Shown in pieces: positions 1 to 11,136 of a stretch of 64,000 nt of DNA. The DNA comes from Limnephilus marmoratus (lineage: Eukaryota > Arthropoda > Insecta > Trichoptera > Limnephilidae): NCBI GenBank assembly GCA_917880885.1, contig OU862933.1, positions 7,177,452-7,241,451 on the forward strand, in the 5' to 3' direction. Each line of letters opens with the position of its first letter. Position 1 is the first letter of the stretch. A model generated the notes under the pieces. The model saw only the letters and a list, made by a program, of their open reading frames with translations, made no database searches and was not told the DNA's origin. Both the position numbers and the translations under genes were made by a program.

Positions 1-87
1 AAAATGGTTACCATTACCAGGGTGGAATGGTTAAATTGAACGTTTAAAGAGTAATGTTCTGCATTTTTCGATTTCGCAAATTCTATT

Positions 88-1492
88 TTTACCATTTATT
101 CAGCAGCCAGCAAGTAACTATAACACTATCTACCCAATTTTACTCTATGCTTTGGAGAATGCGAAACGTTGTGGTCATGATGTATGCATTATCACTTTAG
201 ATCAGCCTCTGTATGCAAAAGCTCGAGAAATCGTATCAGCAGCACCTGAAGGATCTGAGGAATCGAAAATCGTAGTGAGACTTGTTTTCCTTTTACTCAT
301 TTCTTTTTTTGGAGCAATTGGTCATATTGTGCAGGGAAGTGGCATAAAAGAGGTGCTCTCTTTAATTTATGCCACTAATTCATTAGAAAAAATGTTGAAT
401 GGCCATGCTTACGCGAGGGCGGTTAGAGCTTACACATCACTCCATCTCACTTTAGCAACAATAATATCAAAAGAAAATCTGAAGGAAGCCGTCGAGCTTG
501 TAATAAATAACACAATTTCGTACAATGATATTGAAAGTAATGATGATGGGCTGAAGCATTACTCGATCAGTTCAATCAAAAACTAAAGGAATATGAAGAT
601 CGAGGACCAACTATGGATTCAATATTTTCACATGGCAACGATTGCTAAGGAGTTTATAAGAGCTGAACGTATAGGGGATTGGCAAGCTCGTTTGAATAGC
701 GTTCGAGAAATGCTTCCTTACTTCCACGCATCAGGACATTTTCTTTATGCCAAATCTGCGCACTTATATTTGCAAGATATGCTACAATTAGAAAACTCGA
801 TTGATGATCCTCAGGTTTATGAAAGATTTATACGAGGATTTTTCACTATCAGACGTTCCGATAAATTAAATTGTGGAACTTCAACGGATATGGTCATTGA
901 GCAATCCATGATGAAGTCAATGAAAACAGAGGTGTTGCTCGAGGGAGAAGTATGCAAGAGAGCGTCATTTATAGCATGCATTCAATGAATACTGTGTGTG
1001 AAAGATTGGAGGATCTCGCTAATGTTAGAATTAATACAACAGATCAGCATGTAGATGCAAGTGATGCCCGCAAAAAGAGAGATATTGAAGACATCAAGAA
1101 ACTTTGTGAATGGTTTTTACCACATGATCCTTTTCCTGAGTTTAACAAAATCATGTCCATTGCCAGTGGAGTCGTCGGTGATGATAAAATTAATTGTCAT
1201 AATGCTTGTGAAGTGGGAATTGCTTCAATCAATAAAATGACGAGTCATACATCATCGATGGAGGATATCTGTTACATCGTGTTGTATGGGATCGAGAGGA
1301 CACATTCGATGGTATTTTGGACAAATATCTTCAGTATGTTCGTAGACACTTTGGTTACAACGTTACCATAATATTTGATGGTCATACTGATTACACGAAA
1401 AATATCAAAGCTGCAGAACAATGCCGTCAAACTACAAAAACATCTTCATCGTCTGATATCGTTTTTAAATATGCCAAAAAGGTAAATTTTTG
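88..1492 (+). pseudogene. Decayed multicopy arthropod gene of unknown function
   Basis: Stitched across frames the region reads FLPFIQQPASNYNTIYPILL, YALENAKRCG, then AHLYLQDMLQL, IRRSDKLNCGTSTDMVIEQS, TTDQHVDASDARKKRDIEDI and GYLLHRVVWDREDTFDGILD. I recognise this as a protein family present in many copies in arthropod genomes, without a known function. At least four frameshifts (near 560, 610, 930 and 1255) break it, and it stops after VFKYAKK near 1490. The second half of the family protein is missing, so it is a 3'-truncated pseudogene. Family recognition is from memory. Confidence 0.7.
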
Positions 1493-1714
1493 ACCTTTGA
1501 CCTCGAATAAAAAACAACGCTAACGCTAGATCAATGGGGACTTTTGACATAGCATTTGTAATGACGTATTCAAGACCTGTACAAAAATTCAGCTTGTTCG
1601 GAATTAATGCAAACCTCAGCACTTTTTTCGTCTATTTTGACTGGACTATGTAAGAAACAAGAAAGTAGAAAACAGCGCATAACATGAATTGGATCTAGAG
1701 AGGAATATATATGA

Positions 1715-1975
1715 GACTAGCAGACCCGGTCACACATTGCTGTGGCTAACGAAACACAACGCCATTACCCAACCTTTATAAAATCCACACCACCCCCTTG
1801 CCAGCTATTCTGAATTGAAAATTTGAATTTCTCGGCTTTTCTCTACTATAATAAGCATGTAATAATCATATAAACCTTCCTTTTGAATCACTCTGTGTAT
1901 TGGTGAAAACCGCATGAAAATCCGTTGCGTAGTTTAAAAGATCTATGCGCACATACATTTTGAGCGACTTCATTT
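1715..1975 (+). mobile_element. Helitron-like fragment
   Basis: The start CTAGCAGACCCGGTCACAC resembles Helitron ends seen in insects and is similar to the sequence near 59345. Near 1905-1960 it has the 'AAAACCGCATGAAAATCCG' motif often found in insect Helitrons. No ORF; the 3' end is unclear. Confidence 0.4.
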
Positions 1976-1994
1976 TATACTATGTAAATGACAA

Positions 1995-2212
1995 TGATAT
2001 ATCGCTATGGTGAAAGACTACCATTTAGAATAGAAACATTTCTGAGATGACTTTAGGCCTGTTTTTGTGACCAAATCTGAATAGCCAGGTGCTTCCCTAC
2101 CTTCCTCTTTCCTCCCACTACCCTCAGCCTCACAACATATCCTATTTGTAGTCTCCAGATGGTTGGGAGCAGTTAGGATTGTCGCGCGGTATTCATATTA
2201 AAAAAAAAAATG
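1995..2212 (+). mobile_element. SINE, 5'-truncated copy (family of 16104 and 22937)
   Basis: Shares the body 'TCTGAATAGCCAGGTRCTTCCC', the pyrimidine-rich stretch, 'CAGCCTCACAACAT' and the 'GCGGTATTCAT' plus poly(A) end with the two fuller copies. The tRNA-like head is absent. Confidence 0.65.
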
Positions 2213-2739
2213 AAATAACAGGTAAATTATGCTCTGGGTAAACAACCAAAAATATAAATACATATCAATCATCCAGTTGATTAGTCAGACATCTCCAAAT
2301 GCTAAGTTTTGAGATAACGAGGAAGGCAATATTCGAATGCTCACCATAAATCAAATATTATTTACACTTGTCTGCGTTTTACATATTAAATACCTATGCT
2401 ATAAAATACCGGGAGGAAACACGGTCCGGTACATTAGTATGATATTTTGAAATATCCTCAATATTTTTTTTTATTCACTACAATTTTTTGCACATTATAA
2501 TTGATTTGGTAGTGTTTGGGAGTAATCTGAGTATTGTACCAGATAGGGGTTACACTTTTACAAGTGTACCCTCTTTTGCATACTTAACTCAAGGACAATC
2601 GATAAACATATATATTTTTTTGTATTTACTAAACCAAAATACAATATTGAAGTTTTAAAACTAGAGAGGTTTGTTTAGCCCACATTGTACTCAAATGGCT
2701 CACATTATATAATATTCAATCAGAAGTTTAGACCTATAT

Positions 2740-2877
2740 TAGCCCCAGCGAGAGATTGTATGTGACATCATCGTTCTAGTATCTCGTCTTTTTCGTTTTC
2801 AAACAAGACACTTGAGAAGGAAGAGGACGAATGTCGATGACATCTGTACGAGCTCTCGCTGGGACTAGTTTAAAATT
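2740..2877. mobile_element. Short foldback element (CTAGTCCCAGCGAGAG ends)
   Basis: The ends AGCCCCAGCGAGAGATTGTA and, inverted, CTAGTCCCAGCGAGAGCTCG form terminal inverted repeats around a core of about 90 bp. A close copy lies at 34618-34748 and a single end at 30630. Confidence 0.6.
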
Positions 2878-3383
2878 AATATTAAATGTTGTGTCATTTA
2901 AGACATAAATATTTGTGTACAAATTGAATATGTATGTATTTATACAAAATCATTCTTATTTATTATATTGGAAGGATGTGATTAGTTAAAAGTGCATCTA
3001 TGTTTAATATCTGATGAGTTTGTTTAGATAAATATACATAAAATTGTGGAAATGGTTCACGAATTCTGAATGTGATAATATAATTACTAACGAGTGAAAG
3101 ATTACAATATTTATTTTAAAATAATGGATAATTTTATACATTTTTGAAAGATATTTTATTCCCACATTAATAAAATCAAGCTGGTGATGTTGATTTGTAA
3201 GATTGCTAAAAGCCATATAAGCCATAAAAATATTTATGAAAGAGTATAAGATTTTGCCACCAAGACAGTTTATGGGCACATTTTAAAAAACACCAATTTC
3301 ATTAGTCGACGTCACTTGAGTTTCAAAACTTTATTCATTATGTTGTACTTTTGAAAATTGAAAATTTATCTCAAAGCTCCGTA

Positions 3384-3993
3384 GGGGCTGTTCAAGTATT
3401 ACGTAACACAATTTAGGGGGAGGGAGGTCTTGTAAAACATTACTGTGCGTTACCGGGACGGGAGGGGGGTTCGAACAATGCGTTACGTAACATGTTTTTT
3501 TTATTTAAATAAAAAACTAGGGAATTAAAATCTTCCAAGTTGGCAACCCTTTTCGTTTATGTTTTACGGGGAATCCTTCGATTGTACTGTACGTCATTTT
3601 CATTTTGCTCTCCCAAGTTGACAACCCTTTTCGTTTAAGTTTTACGGGAATCCCTCGATTGTATTGCACGTAATTTTCATTTTGTTCTCCCAAGTTGGCA
3701 ACTAACTTAATAAATAACAATATGAATAAATAAAATATACGCATTTATTGTGAGATAGAAATCTCTTGTTTTATTTATTACCGCAAACGCAATTAAAACA
3801 AGAACAAAGGTATTCAAGTGACTTTCCAGTACTTTGCGCAACTTAATTGTGACTTTTATTTAAAAATAGTCACTTAGGTGTTACGTAACGTTTGGGGAGA
3901 GAGGGGGGTACAAAAGAAGTTAGGGCGCGTTACATGGGGGGGAGGGAGGGTCAAAAATCTTAAAAAATTGCGTTACGTAATACAACATCCCCC
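3384..3993. mobile_element. G-run element with TACGTA ends, copy 1
   Basis: GGGGCTGTTCAAGTATTACG at the left and its inverse at the right. Each flank holds TTACGTAAC, a G-run and GCGTTACGTAA in direct orientation. The middle matches the copy at 63134. It also has an internal tandem duplication of about 88 bp (3533-3705, CCAAGTTGRCAACCCTTTTC). Confidence 0.75.
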
Positions 3994-4130
3994 TGTTGAT
4001 GGAAATATCATTTCGAGCTAAAAAAAATTGCATCAATCTGAAATTCAAAACAGTATATGCTTCACAAATTCCACAATGCTAGAGTTTTTGCTACAACAGA
4101 AAACATATTTCTGCTACATATGTATATATA

Positions 4131-4504
4131 CAGGGTGTTAAGGGACGTACTTGACTTACTTTAACCAGTGATTCCTGACATTATTAGGAGTAAAAAATGT
4201 AAATGAAATTTTGGTCTCCGGTGACTTTTTTCGATGTCTTTTTTTTTTTTGAAAAATTTTTTCTTTAAAATCAAACAAAAAAAAATTTCATCCGCATGTC
4301 ATCACTGGTCACTCAGCCGGGTGTCCGACGAACCTCTTACCCCACCTCCAACTGTTCAACAACTACCATTTTTTTATGTTTTAGTAGAAAAAAAAAAACC
4401 ATCATAAATGTCACTGGAGACCAAAATTTCATTTACATTTTTTACTCCAAATAATGTCAGGAATCACTGGTTAAAGTAAGTCAAGAACGTCCCTTAACAA
4501 CCTG
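4131..4504. mobile_element. Foldback MITE, TA target site
   Basis: Inverted arms of about 90 bp: CAGGGTGTTAAGGGACGT... and, at 4409-4504, the reverse complement ending CCCTTAACAACCTG. Flanked by TA on both sides. The copy type at 57144 shares only the CAGGGTGT start. No ORF. Confidence 0.8.
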
Positions 4505-4509
4505 TATAG

Positions 4510-6120
4510 TTAATGAGAAATGAGAAAAATTTAAATGATCACAATATGAATAAACAATATGGAAATGACTTTTAAAAACGAATATTTATTATTTATGAAA
4601 TTTATGTATCTACCTTTAAAATAACAAGTTTATAAAATAGTGTTATGTACAATACATGGTTAGATAAATGTGCGAAGATTCAAGGAACGTTAATAAGTGT
4701 TATAATATAATATGTATGGATTAACATTTACATTCATGGATATGACATTGGACACTTGGACAGAGTATTTACAAACATTTTTAACCCATTGGCCTCACTT
4801 GAAGCGTACATTTCCTATATACAAAGTTTTTGCATTATTGTAGCAAAATCGCAATCAGGGCCAGATTTCATAATCGGCGAATCGTAAGAGATTTTATTTT
4901 AAATTTGAACAGAAGGATTATTTTAGTCTGGCAGCTATGTGATATCAAATCTATCTACACTGAAAGGCGACATAAACAAGTGGAGTTGAAAGTTTGCAAC
5001 AAGGTATAAACAAATCTAACAATTTTTCACACAAAAAAATTCAAATTCATTTAGCATTAACTATTCTATGTATTAATTTATTTATAAACATAGTTTACGA
5101 CAGCTGTAGACCCACTTTCGTAAAGTCCGTAAAACTTAACAATCAACATGACAACATCCAGACCTGGCAGCACTCAGTTTTTGAACCCCTGAATCCAAGG
5201 TCTACCGTACACAGAGATACTTACAAGCAACTTGAGTTTTGTACGTGTAGCATAAGCGAGGCTTGTGAGTATCCTCCATACTATTTCACTACCATTCGTG
5301 ATCAACGCGACGCATCGACTATGGATTTGACGTCAGCAACATACTACTGACACGCTACGCATCTACTTGTTTAACCGAAATGGTGTTTGACATGATTTCA
5401 ATGTTAAAATTGTTCTGGAGGTAGAAAAAAATTCATGCTTACATAAATATACTTTACCAGAATATGCATGGTTGTATTTTTTCAATGAATAGTAGGAGTT
5501 CACAACTGCATCAAATTAATAAGAAACTTTTAACATTCTGAACAAAGAATGAAACTTTTTGACATAAATTTTAATGTAGTTCTATGCCCTACAGTTAATA
5601 TTTCTTTCGAAGTGTGGGTGAACCCAAAATCTTCTTTCAGATCGTTTTTTATGCTTATAAATAAGATAAAGAAGATCATTATCTTCATTGCTACCTCTTC
5701 GCTTTCAAGTTCACCGTATTTCGGGTAGGATCATGTGCAGAAACCAGCATTAAAGAGTAGCATATCAGTAGGCAACTTGTGGTTGCATCGCAGTTGCGTA
5801 GCTTTTAAGTATCTCTGGGTATGACAGGCCTTAATCAAATACACCACGTTACTGCAGAGGCCGTGAGATTATATATCTACAATTCCACACATGAATAGTT
5901 CAATAAACATGTACAACATAAAACATTTTAACAGCATAATAAAAAGCCCAAAATATTAATTTTTTTATTAAGTTGATGACATTTTTCCATTGGACAGACA
6001 CTGGTTTCCATCACACCCCCAAAAAAATACAATAATTGCTAGGTATCGTAAATTAGAAAACTGGGCGAGGAAAGAAAGAGATGGGTAGATACATTCTTTT
6101 GTAACAGAAGCAGCGGTTGG
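4510..6120. other. No recognisable gene or complete repeat
   Basis: AT-rich sequence. An open frame at 4994-5350 encodes a 118-residue protein with a hydrophobic N-terminal third (LALTILCINLFINIV), but I recognise no domain and there is no supporting context. Confidence 0.4.
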
Positions 6121-6126
6121 TTGTGA

Positions 6127-6450
6127 CCAAAGATATTGAAATATAAGTAGATGTGCTATCTGCAATTTTTACTAGGTGGGACTGCGCTTCCCGTCGCCGA
6201 TATTGTTTACCAATTAACAAATTAACTAAATGAACGAATAATTAACGAATAAACCAAACGAACGTTAAACTAAATGAACGAATGCTTTCCGTATTCAAAC
6301 AATATTGTTAACCAATACGAATGCACATATTCAAAAAATCAACGAAATGAACAAATTCTTTTTGTATGCAAACTACTCTAATTAGGGCGTAGTCCGCCGA
6401 CAGTTGCGCGGACACCATAGCATATCTCTTTTGTATTTGAATATCTTTGG
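6127..6450. mobile_element. MITE with CCAAAGATATTGAAATAT ends, copy 1
   Basis: Terminal inverted repeats CCAAAGATATTGAAATATAA / its inverse, flanked by TTGTGA on both sides (6121-6126 and 6451-6456), a 6-bp target duplication. A second copy lies at 8244-8525. Confidence 0.8.
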
Positions 6451-6766
6451 TTGTGACCAAATCTGTCAAAGTATTTATGAACTCTGAATATGTATTAAAC
6501 TTCAAGTTAGCAAAAATTTATTTAAGCTTGACTAGCTCGAGTTTGGATTTTTCAATGCTGAGAAGACGATGTATTAATATATTATGGCAGTTTTAGCAAT
6601 ATCTCCTGCACTATAAAATGATGCCTTGATATCTATTGCTACCCATCTAAAATCATATAGTATTCTTAAAAAATTATTCGCTGTAATATTGAAAACTAAA
6701 AGATTCGCATTGATTTAAATTTGTGAATTGGCGAGGTTAAATATTATGGGTACCAGCTAGTATAAG

Positions 6767-7733
6767 TAGAGATGGCAAAATTTCGTTTTAACTAAAAACG
6801 CGAAAAAATAGCGAAAAACGTGATTTTGGCCGTATTTCAGCTAAATTATTCTATTTAGCGAAATAGGCGTGAATTTCCCGAAAATACCGGGTATTAAAAT
6901 AATATGTGAGAATTTCAAAAAAGAGACTTTGAAATGCTTCCTGTATTCTCGAAGCTGACCAGCGACGAGTGTGTTGAGGGCTATCTCTACCTTCACAAAC
7001 TGATGGGACAAATTGTGCGTGAAGGTAAAGTGTGTGACTTGGTGCAAATGTTGATGGCAATGAAAGTGACAAACTCTGCCTTTGCTGGGCCAGCCCTACA
7101 GACAATTTGGGCCCTTGTAAATAGTGTTGATGCAGAGCGTTTTTTCAGTCACTACAATTTAGTACTGTCTGACAGGCGTACGAGAATGAAGGAGTCCACT
7201 ATTGAAACGTGCGCAATGCTATCATTCAATCAGTAAAGTGCCATTTCCATTGTTTTTTGTATTTACCTGTATTTCAAATATGCCTACTTTATTTCATTTT
7301 TGGAAGCCTGTCCTACCTCTTTTTACAATTTTGTTACTATTTTATGTGTAAATATTTAACATTTTTGTACTGTAGGCTAAAATTGCTTTTTGACATTACA
7401 CAAATTGTGCAAAATAAATTACGCCTATTGATGTTATTCGCAATCTGCATTAGTTGTGTTTGTGTTCGACCCGTACTTAGAGTTTCCTTCCTTATTAATT
7501 TAATATTAAAATTAATTATTTATAATCTTTCACATGGAAATACTTGCAAATGAAGGTTAAACATATATTTTACCAAAAATACTTAAAATATGCGCTAAAA
7601 ACATTCAGGAAATACATTTTTTTCTATTTTGCTACAAAATGCTAAATTATGCCTCAAAATGCTGTAAAACGCTAAATTTCCAATTGTTAATGTTAAAAAA
7701 TCTGAAAATTAATGCTAAATTTTGCCATCTCTA
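6767..7733 (+). mobile_element. hAT element, internally deleted, exact 8-bp target duplication
   Basis: Terminal repeats TAGAGATGGCAAAATTT and its inverse. AGTATAAG is repeated exactly at 6759-6766 and 7734-7741, the 8-bp duplication typical of hAT insertion. Only the C-terminal part of the transposase remains inside. Confidence 0.92.
6934..7236 (+). pseudogene. hAT transposase C-terminal fragment
   Basis: 100 codons ending VDAERFFSHYNLVLSDRRTR, then MKESTIETCAMLSFNQ, the hAT dimerisation region near the C-terminus. The zinc finger and the catalytic core are absent, so it cannot be an active transposase. Confidence 0.85.
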
Positions 7734-7792
7734 AGTATAAGATAAGTTTACTAGTGTATGTAATGGGTAAAATAACCTAAGTTCCTTTAATG

Positions 7793-8011
7793 TCATATGG
7801 TTTCGATGGAGCCCCGTTTTCGTTGTTTGTTTTTGGCTCGGTCTACAGTTTCTTGTGATATGAAAGAGGTCTCTTCGGACTGCTGCGGAGTGAGCGGTGG
7901 CTTCTTCATATCGCAAGCGGCATCTGAAGCTGCAGAAGTGCAGGCCTTCAGCAGATCAGGTTCTTCGTGCATCATCACTTTGGTCTTTGGAGAATGGGGC
8001 CTCTCTTGCAC
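7793..8011 (-). CDS. ema: ema probable terminal exon
   Basis: Acceptor ATTTCAG, 72 codons and TGA. Reads [39 protein letters not shown] and ends [10 protein letters not shown]. The codon composition looks host-like, with a mixed polar, basic sequence, and its phase 0 entry fits the exon 15 donor. I do not recognise it in the family, so it could be the true C-terminus of ema or a separate small exon. Confidence 0.5.
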   Translation of the reverse strand: MQERPHSPKTKVMMHEEPDLLKACTSAASDAACDMKKPPLTPQQSEETSFISQETVDRAKNKQRKRGSIETI

Positions 8012-11000
8012 CTGAAATGTTATATCAATTAGATATCTGGATAGTGAGAATACAACAATAATACTTAGTGGATGTTGGTGATTGTATTTCAAGAATGGAA
8101 CCCCTTCGGATTGAAAACATGGATTATTAGACCCATTAGTTGTATAGGTAATGCAGCCAGAGTTGCAAGCAATACAAAAAAGCTTAGCATTCAATGTATT
8201 TATGTGTCCATTTAGGGGTTCCATGCCAACTCAGAATCAAGTCCCAAAGATATTGAAATATGTATAAGTCAGCAGTTTTTACTGGGTGGGACTGTGCTTC
8301 CTGGTGTCGCCGATATTTTTAACCAATACTACCGCACACCTTAAAAAAATCAACTAAATGAATGAATTCTTTCCGTATTCAAATCATATTGTTAACCAAT
8401 ACTACTGCACACTTTCGAAAAATCAACTATGTAAATTCCATATTCAAACTAGCACCATTAGACCGTAATCCACCGACAGTAGGGCGGACATCATAGCATA
8501 TCTCCTTATATTTCAATATCTTTGGTTTCCACCGGTGAGGAACAGCCCTGTGTCTTGTTTAAGCCTTCTTATCGTAACTAGCGGAAGAGGGACAACAAGT
8601 GTATATGATGCTCAAAAGATAATATTGTTAAGAAGCTTACGGTGTGTCCTATTTAAATCGGTTCCAGTTCGATTGGTGCATAATATCGCGAGTGTGATAA
8701 TCTCAGTTATCACTATTTTTACTTTTCATTTTATTTATTCATTGGACAAAGTGTACTATGTAGTAACAAATTTAGAGTATAGACAGTGGCTGATGCTAAT
8801 AATACATGCACATTGCACATATCTATCAATATATATAATTCAGTCCCGAAGATTATCACAGATAAACTAATTTAATAACCTTTGGTATTTTAATAACAAC
8901 GAAATGAAACAATATTCGGTTTATCAAAAAACATTCTATGAAACCAACTTCACAGGCTTAGTTTCGAAATCTGAATAAGGAACTCCAGTAAAAAATATTA
9001 TGACTTTAAAAAAATATGTTCATACAGACCAATAAACGCTGATTCTGAATATACAAGTTTTTTTTTATAATATTAAACGTAGTGTTCGTAAAAAAATATT
9101 AAATGGTGCATTTTTTAACGTCTCATTAAAATACAATGTAAAGTTGGTACGATTGAATGGTTAGTGCTGACGTCACGCATCACCAGTCATTGTATCACAT
9201 TGTATTGAAATCAATTGACATGTAGGTATGGCACAAGCCATCAGTATTAACAACATTTCATGTTATTCTTTATTTCGTACTGTTTATAGAGATTTAGTTG
9301 TAGTGTTTATTGAAACAATATTTAAGCCTAAATAATTCAGTATCAAAAAAAGAGGTATCTCTATTAGTTTATCTCTATTATTTAAAATATTGAAAAACCA
9401 CTGCACAAAAAAAATAATGAATGAAAAAGTAATGCAACTTCTAGGGAGAATACTTCGAACAACGGAACAACAGATTTCAAAATGGCGGCAGTAGATCAGC
9501 TGATTGCCCAATCCCATACTAATTTTTCGGGAGTGATGACGTCACACGATTTACCATATTTCCGGGGGGTCTCGAAAAATTAAAACTTTGACAATTATTT
9601 TAACTATTAAAACTAACTCTAAAAATAAAAACAAAAACGCAGTTATTTAAGTTAGAAGGTCATTATTCATAAAAAAAATAAAAAAATTGGACTGGAGTTC
9701 TCTATTATGAAATAATCATCAATAGGCCACTTGCATGGATTTCATAACGACTTGGAAAAAATCGTGTGGATAGAGTTTTTTACTAAGATTACGAAAATGT
9801 TAGTAAAATTTTTTAGAAATGTACAGTTTTTTGTTATTTTTAAATAAATAAATCCATTATTTGGGCTCGTGACGTCACTACATGAAAATGTCCCGTCGCC
9901 GAAAATGTTCCTATTAATTTTATAAAATTCCACACTGATTTATTTTTTTATATGGCATCACTTTGATTTCAGGCGAATTTTTGAATTCGTTCACTAGATT
10001 TATTGTTTGTTCTCTGCGAACTTATCATTTGGTTTGATTTTTTGACAGATGTTCTGAAGAGAACCCCGTACAATTAATGGGTACGGGGTTCTCTTCAGAA
10101 CGTGAAGACGATGTCGGTACATGTTTTAGAGGTATAATCATCCATGATAATTCCAAAACACATAGTAAAAATTATTGTATCCAAAACTGCACAATATTAA
10201 AAACAACAAACACAATCAAATATTTAGGAGTCATTATCGATAAAAATTTGAAATGGAAGGAACAAATTTGTCAAGTTGTAAAAAAAATTAGAAAATTGAT
10301 TTATATATTTTTAAGAATCAGAAATTTTTTATCTGTAAAAAACTTATATCTAATATATTACGCTTTGGTTCAATCAACTTTACAATATGCTATCATTAGC
10401 TGGGGATCCGCATACAAAACTAATCTTTCCCCAATTGAAGTTGTGCAGAGGCTAATAATTAAAATCATATTGAAAAAACCTTCTGACTACCCAACGGATC
10501 AATTATTTAAGGAATTCCAAGTACCATCTTTCAAAGATCTATACAATAGAAATGCATTGATTCAAACTATAAAAGAAAAAGAAAAATATCAATTTATAAC
10601 TGAAAACCGTACTAGACATAAATATATTTTCTCATGCCCAAAATTAAACACTTCCTTTGCACAAAATTATTATACTTATCAAGGAAGACTTATTTTCAAC
10701 CGATTACCGGATGAAATTAGAAAAATTAATGATAAAATCCAATTAATAAACACTGTTAAAAAATATTTTAAAGATAATATAAAAAAAAAAACTAAAAAAA
10801 AAGTTTCCGACTAATCTAATCTCAAGAACAACTACTTATAACTCAGTTTCCAAGAGATACTCTGTTCTTCAAATAAGTTAAATTTTGTATTGTTTTTAGC
10901 AACTATTTACATATCACCGAACTTACAACTTATTGTTTTTTACATTCACATTGTAATTTAAGAACTTAAATATAGCATTAAAAATGTACACTACTCTTCC

Positions 11001-11105
11001 AGACACAAGCTAATGCTTCCATGGAAGAGTGGTATTAACGTATTTTAAAATGAACATGTACGCAAATTACTACATTATCTAAATGTATATTATATTTTAT
11101 ATGCT

Positions 11106-11136
<31 letters not shown>

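Noticed and set aside
7209..8870. Plus-strand open frames at 7209-7553, 7797-8015 and 8535-8870
   Set aside because: They lie in the hAT relic, opposite the probable ema terminal exon, or in AT-rich sequence, with no domains.
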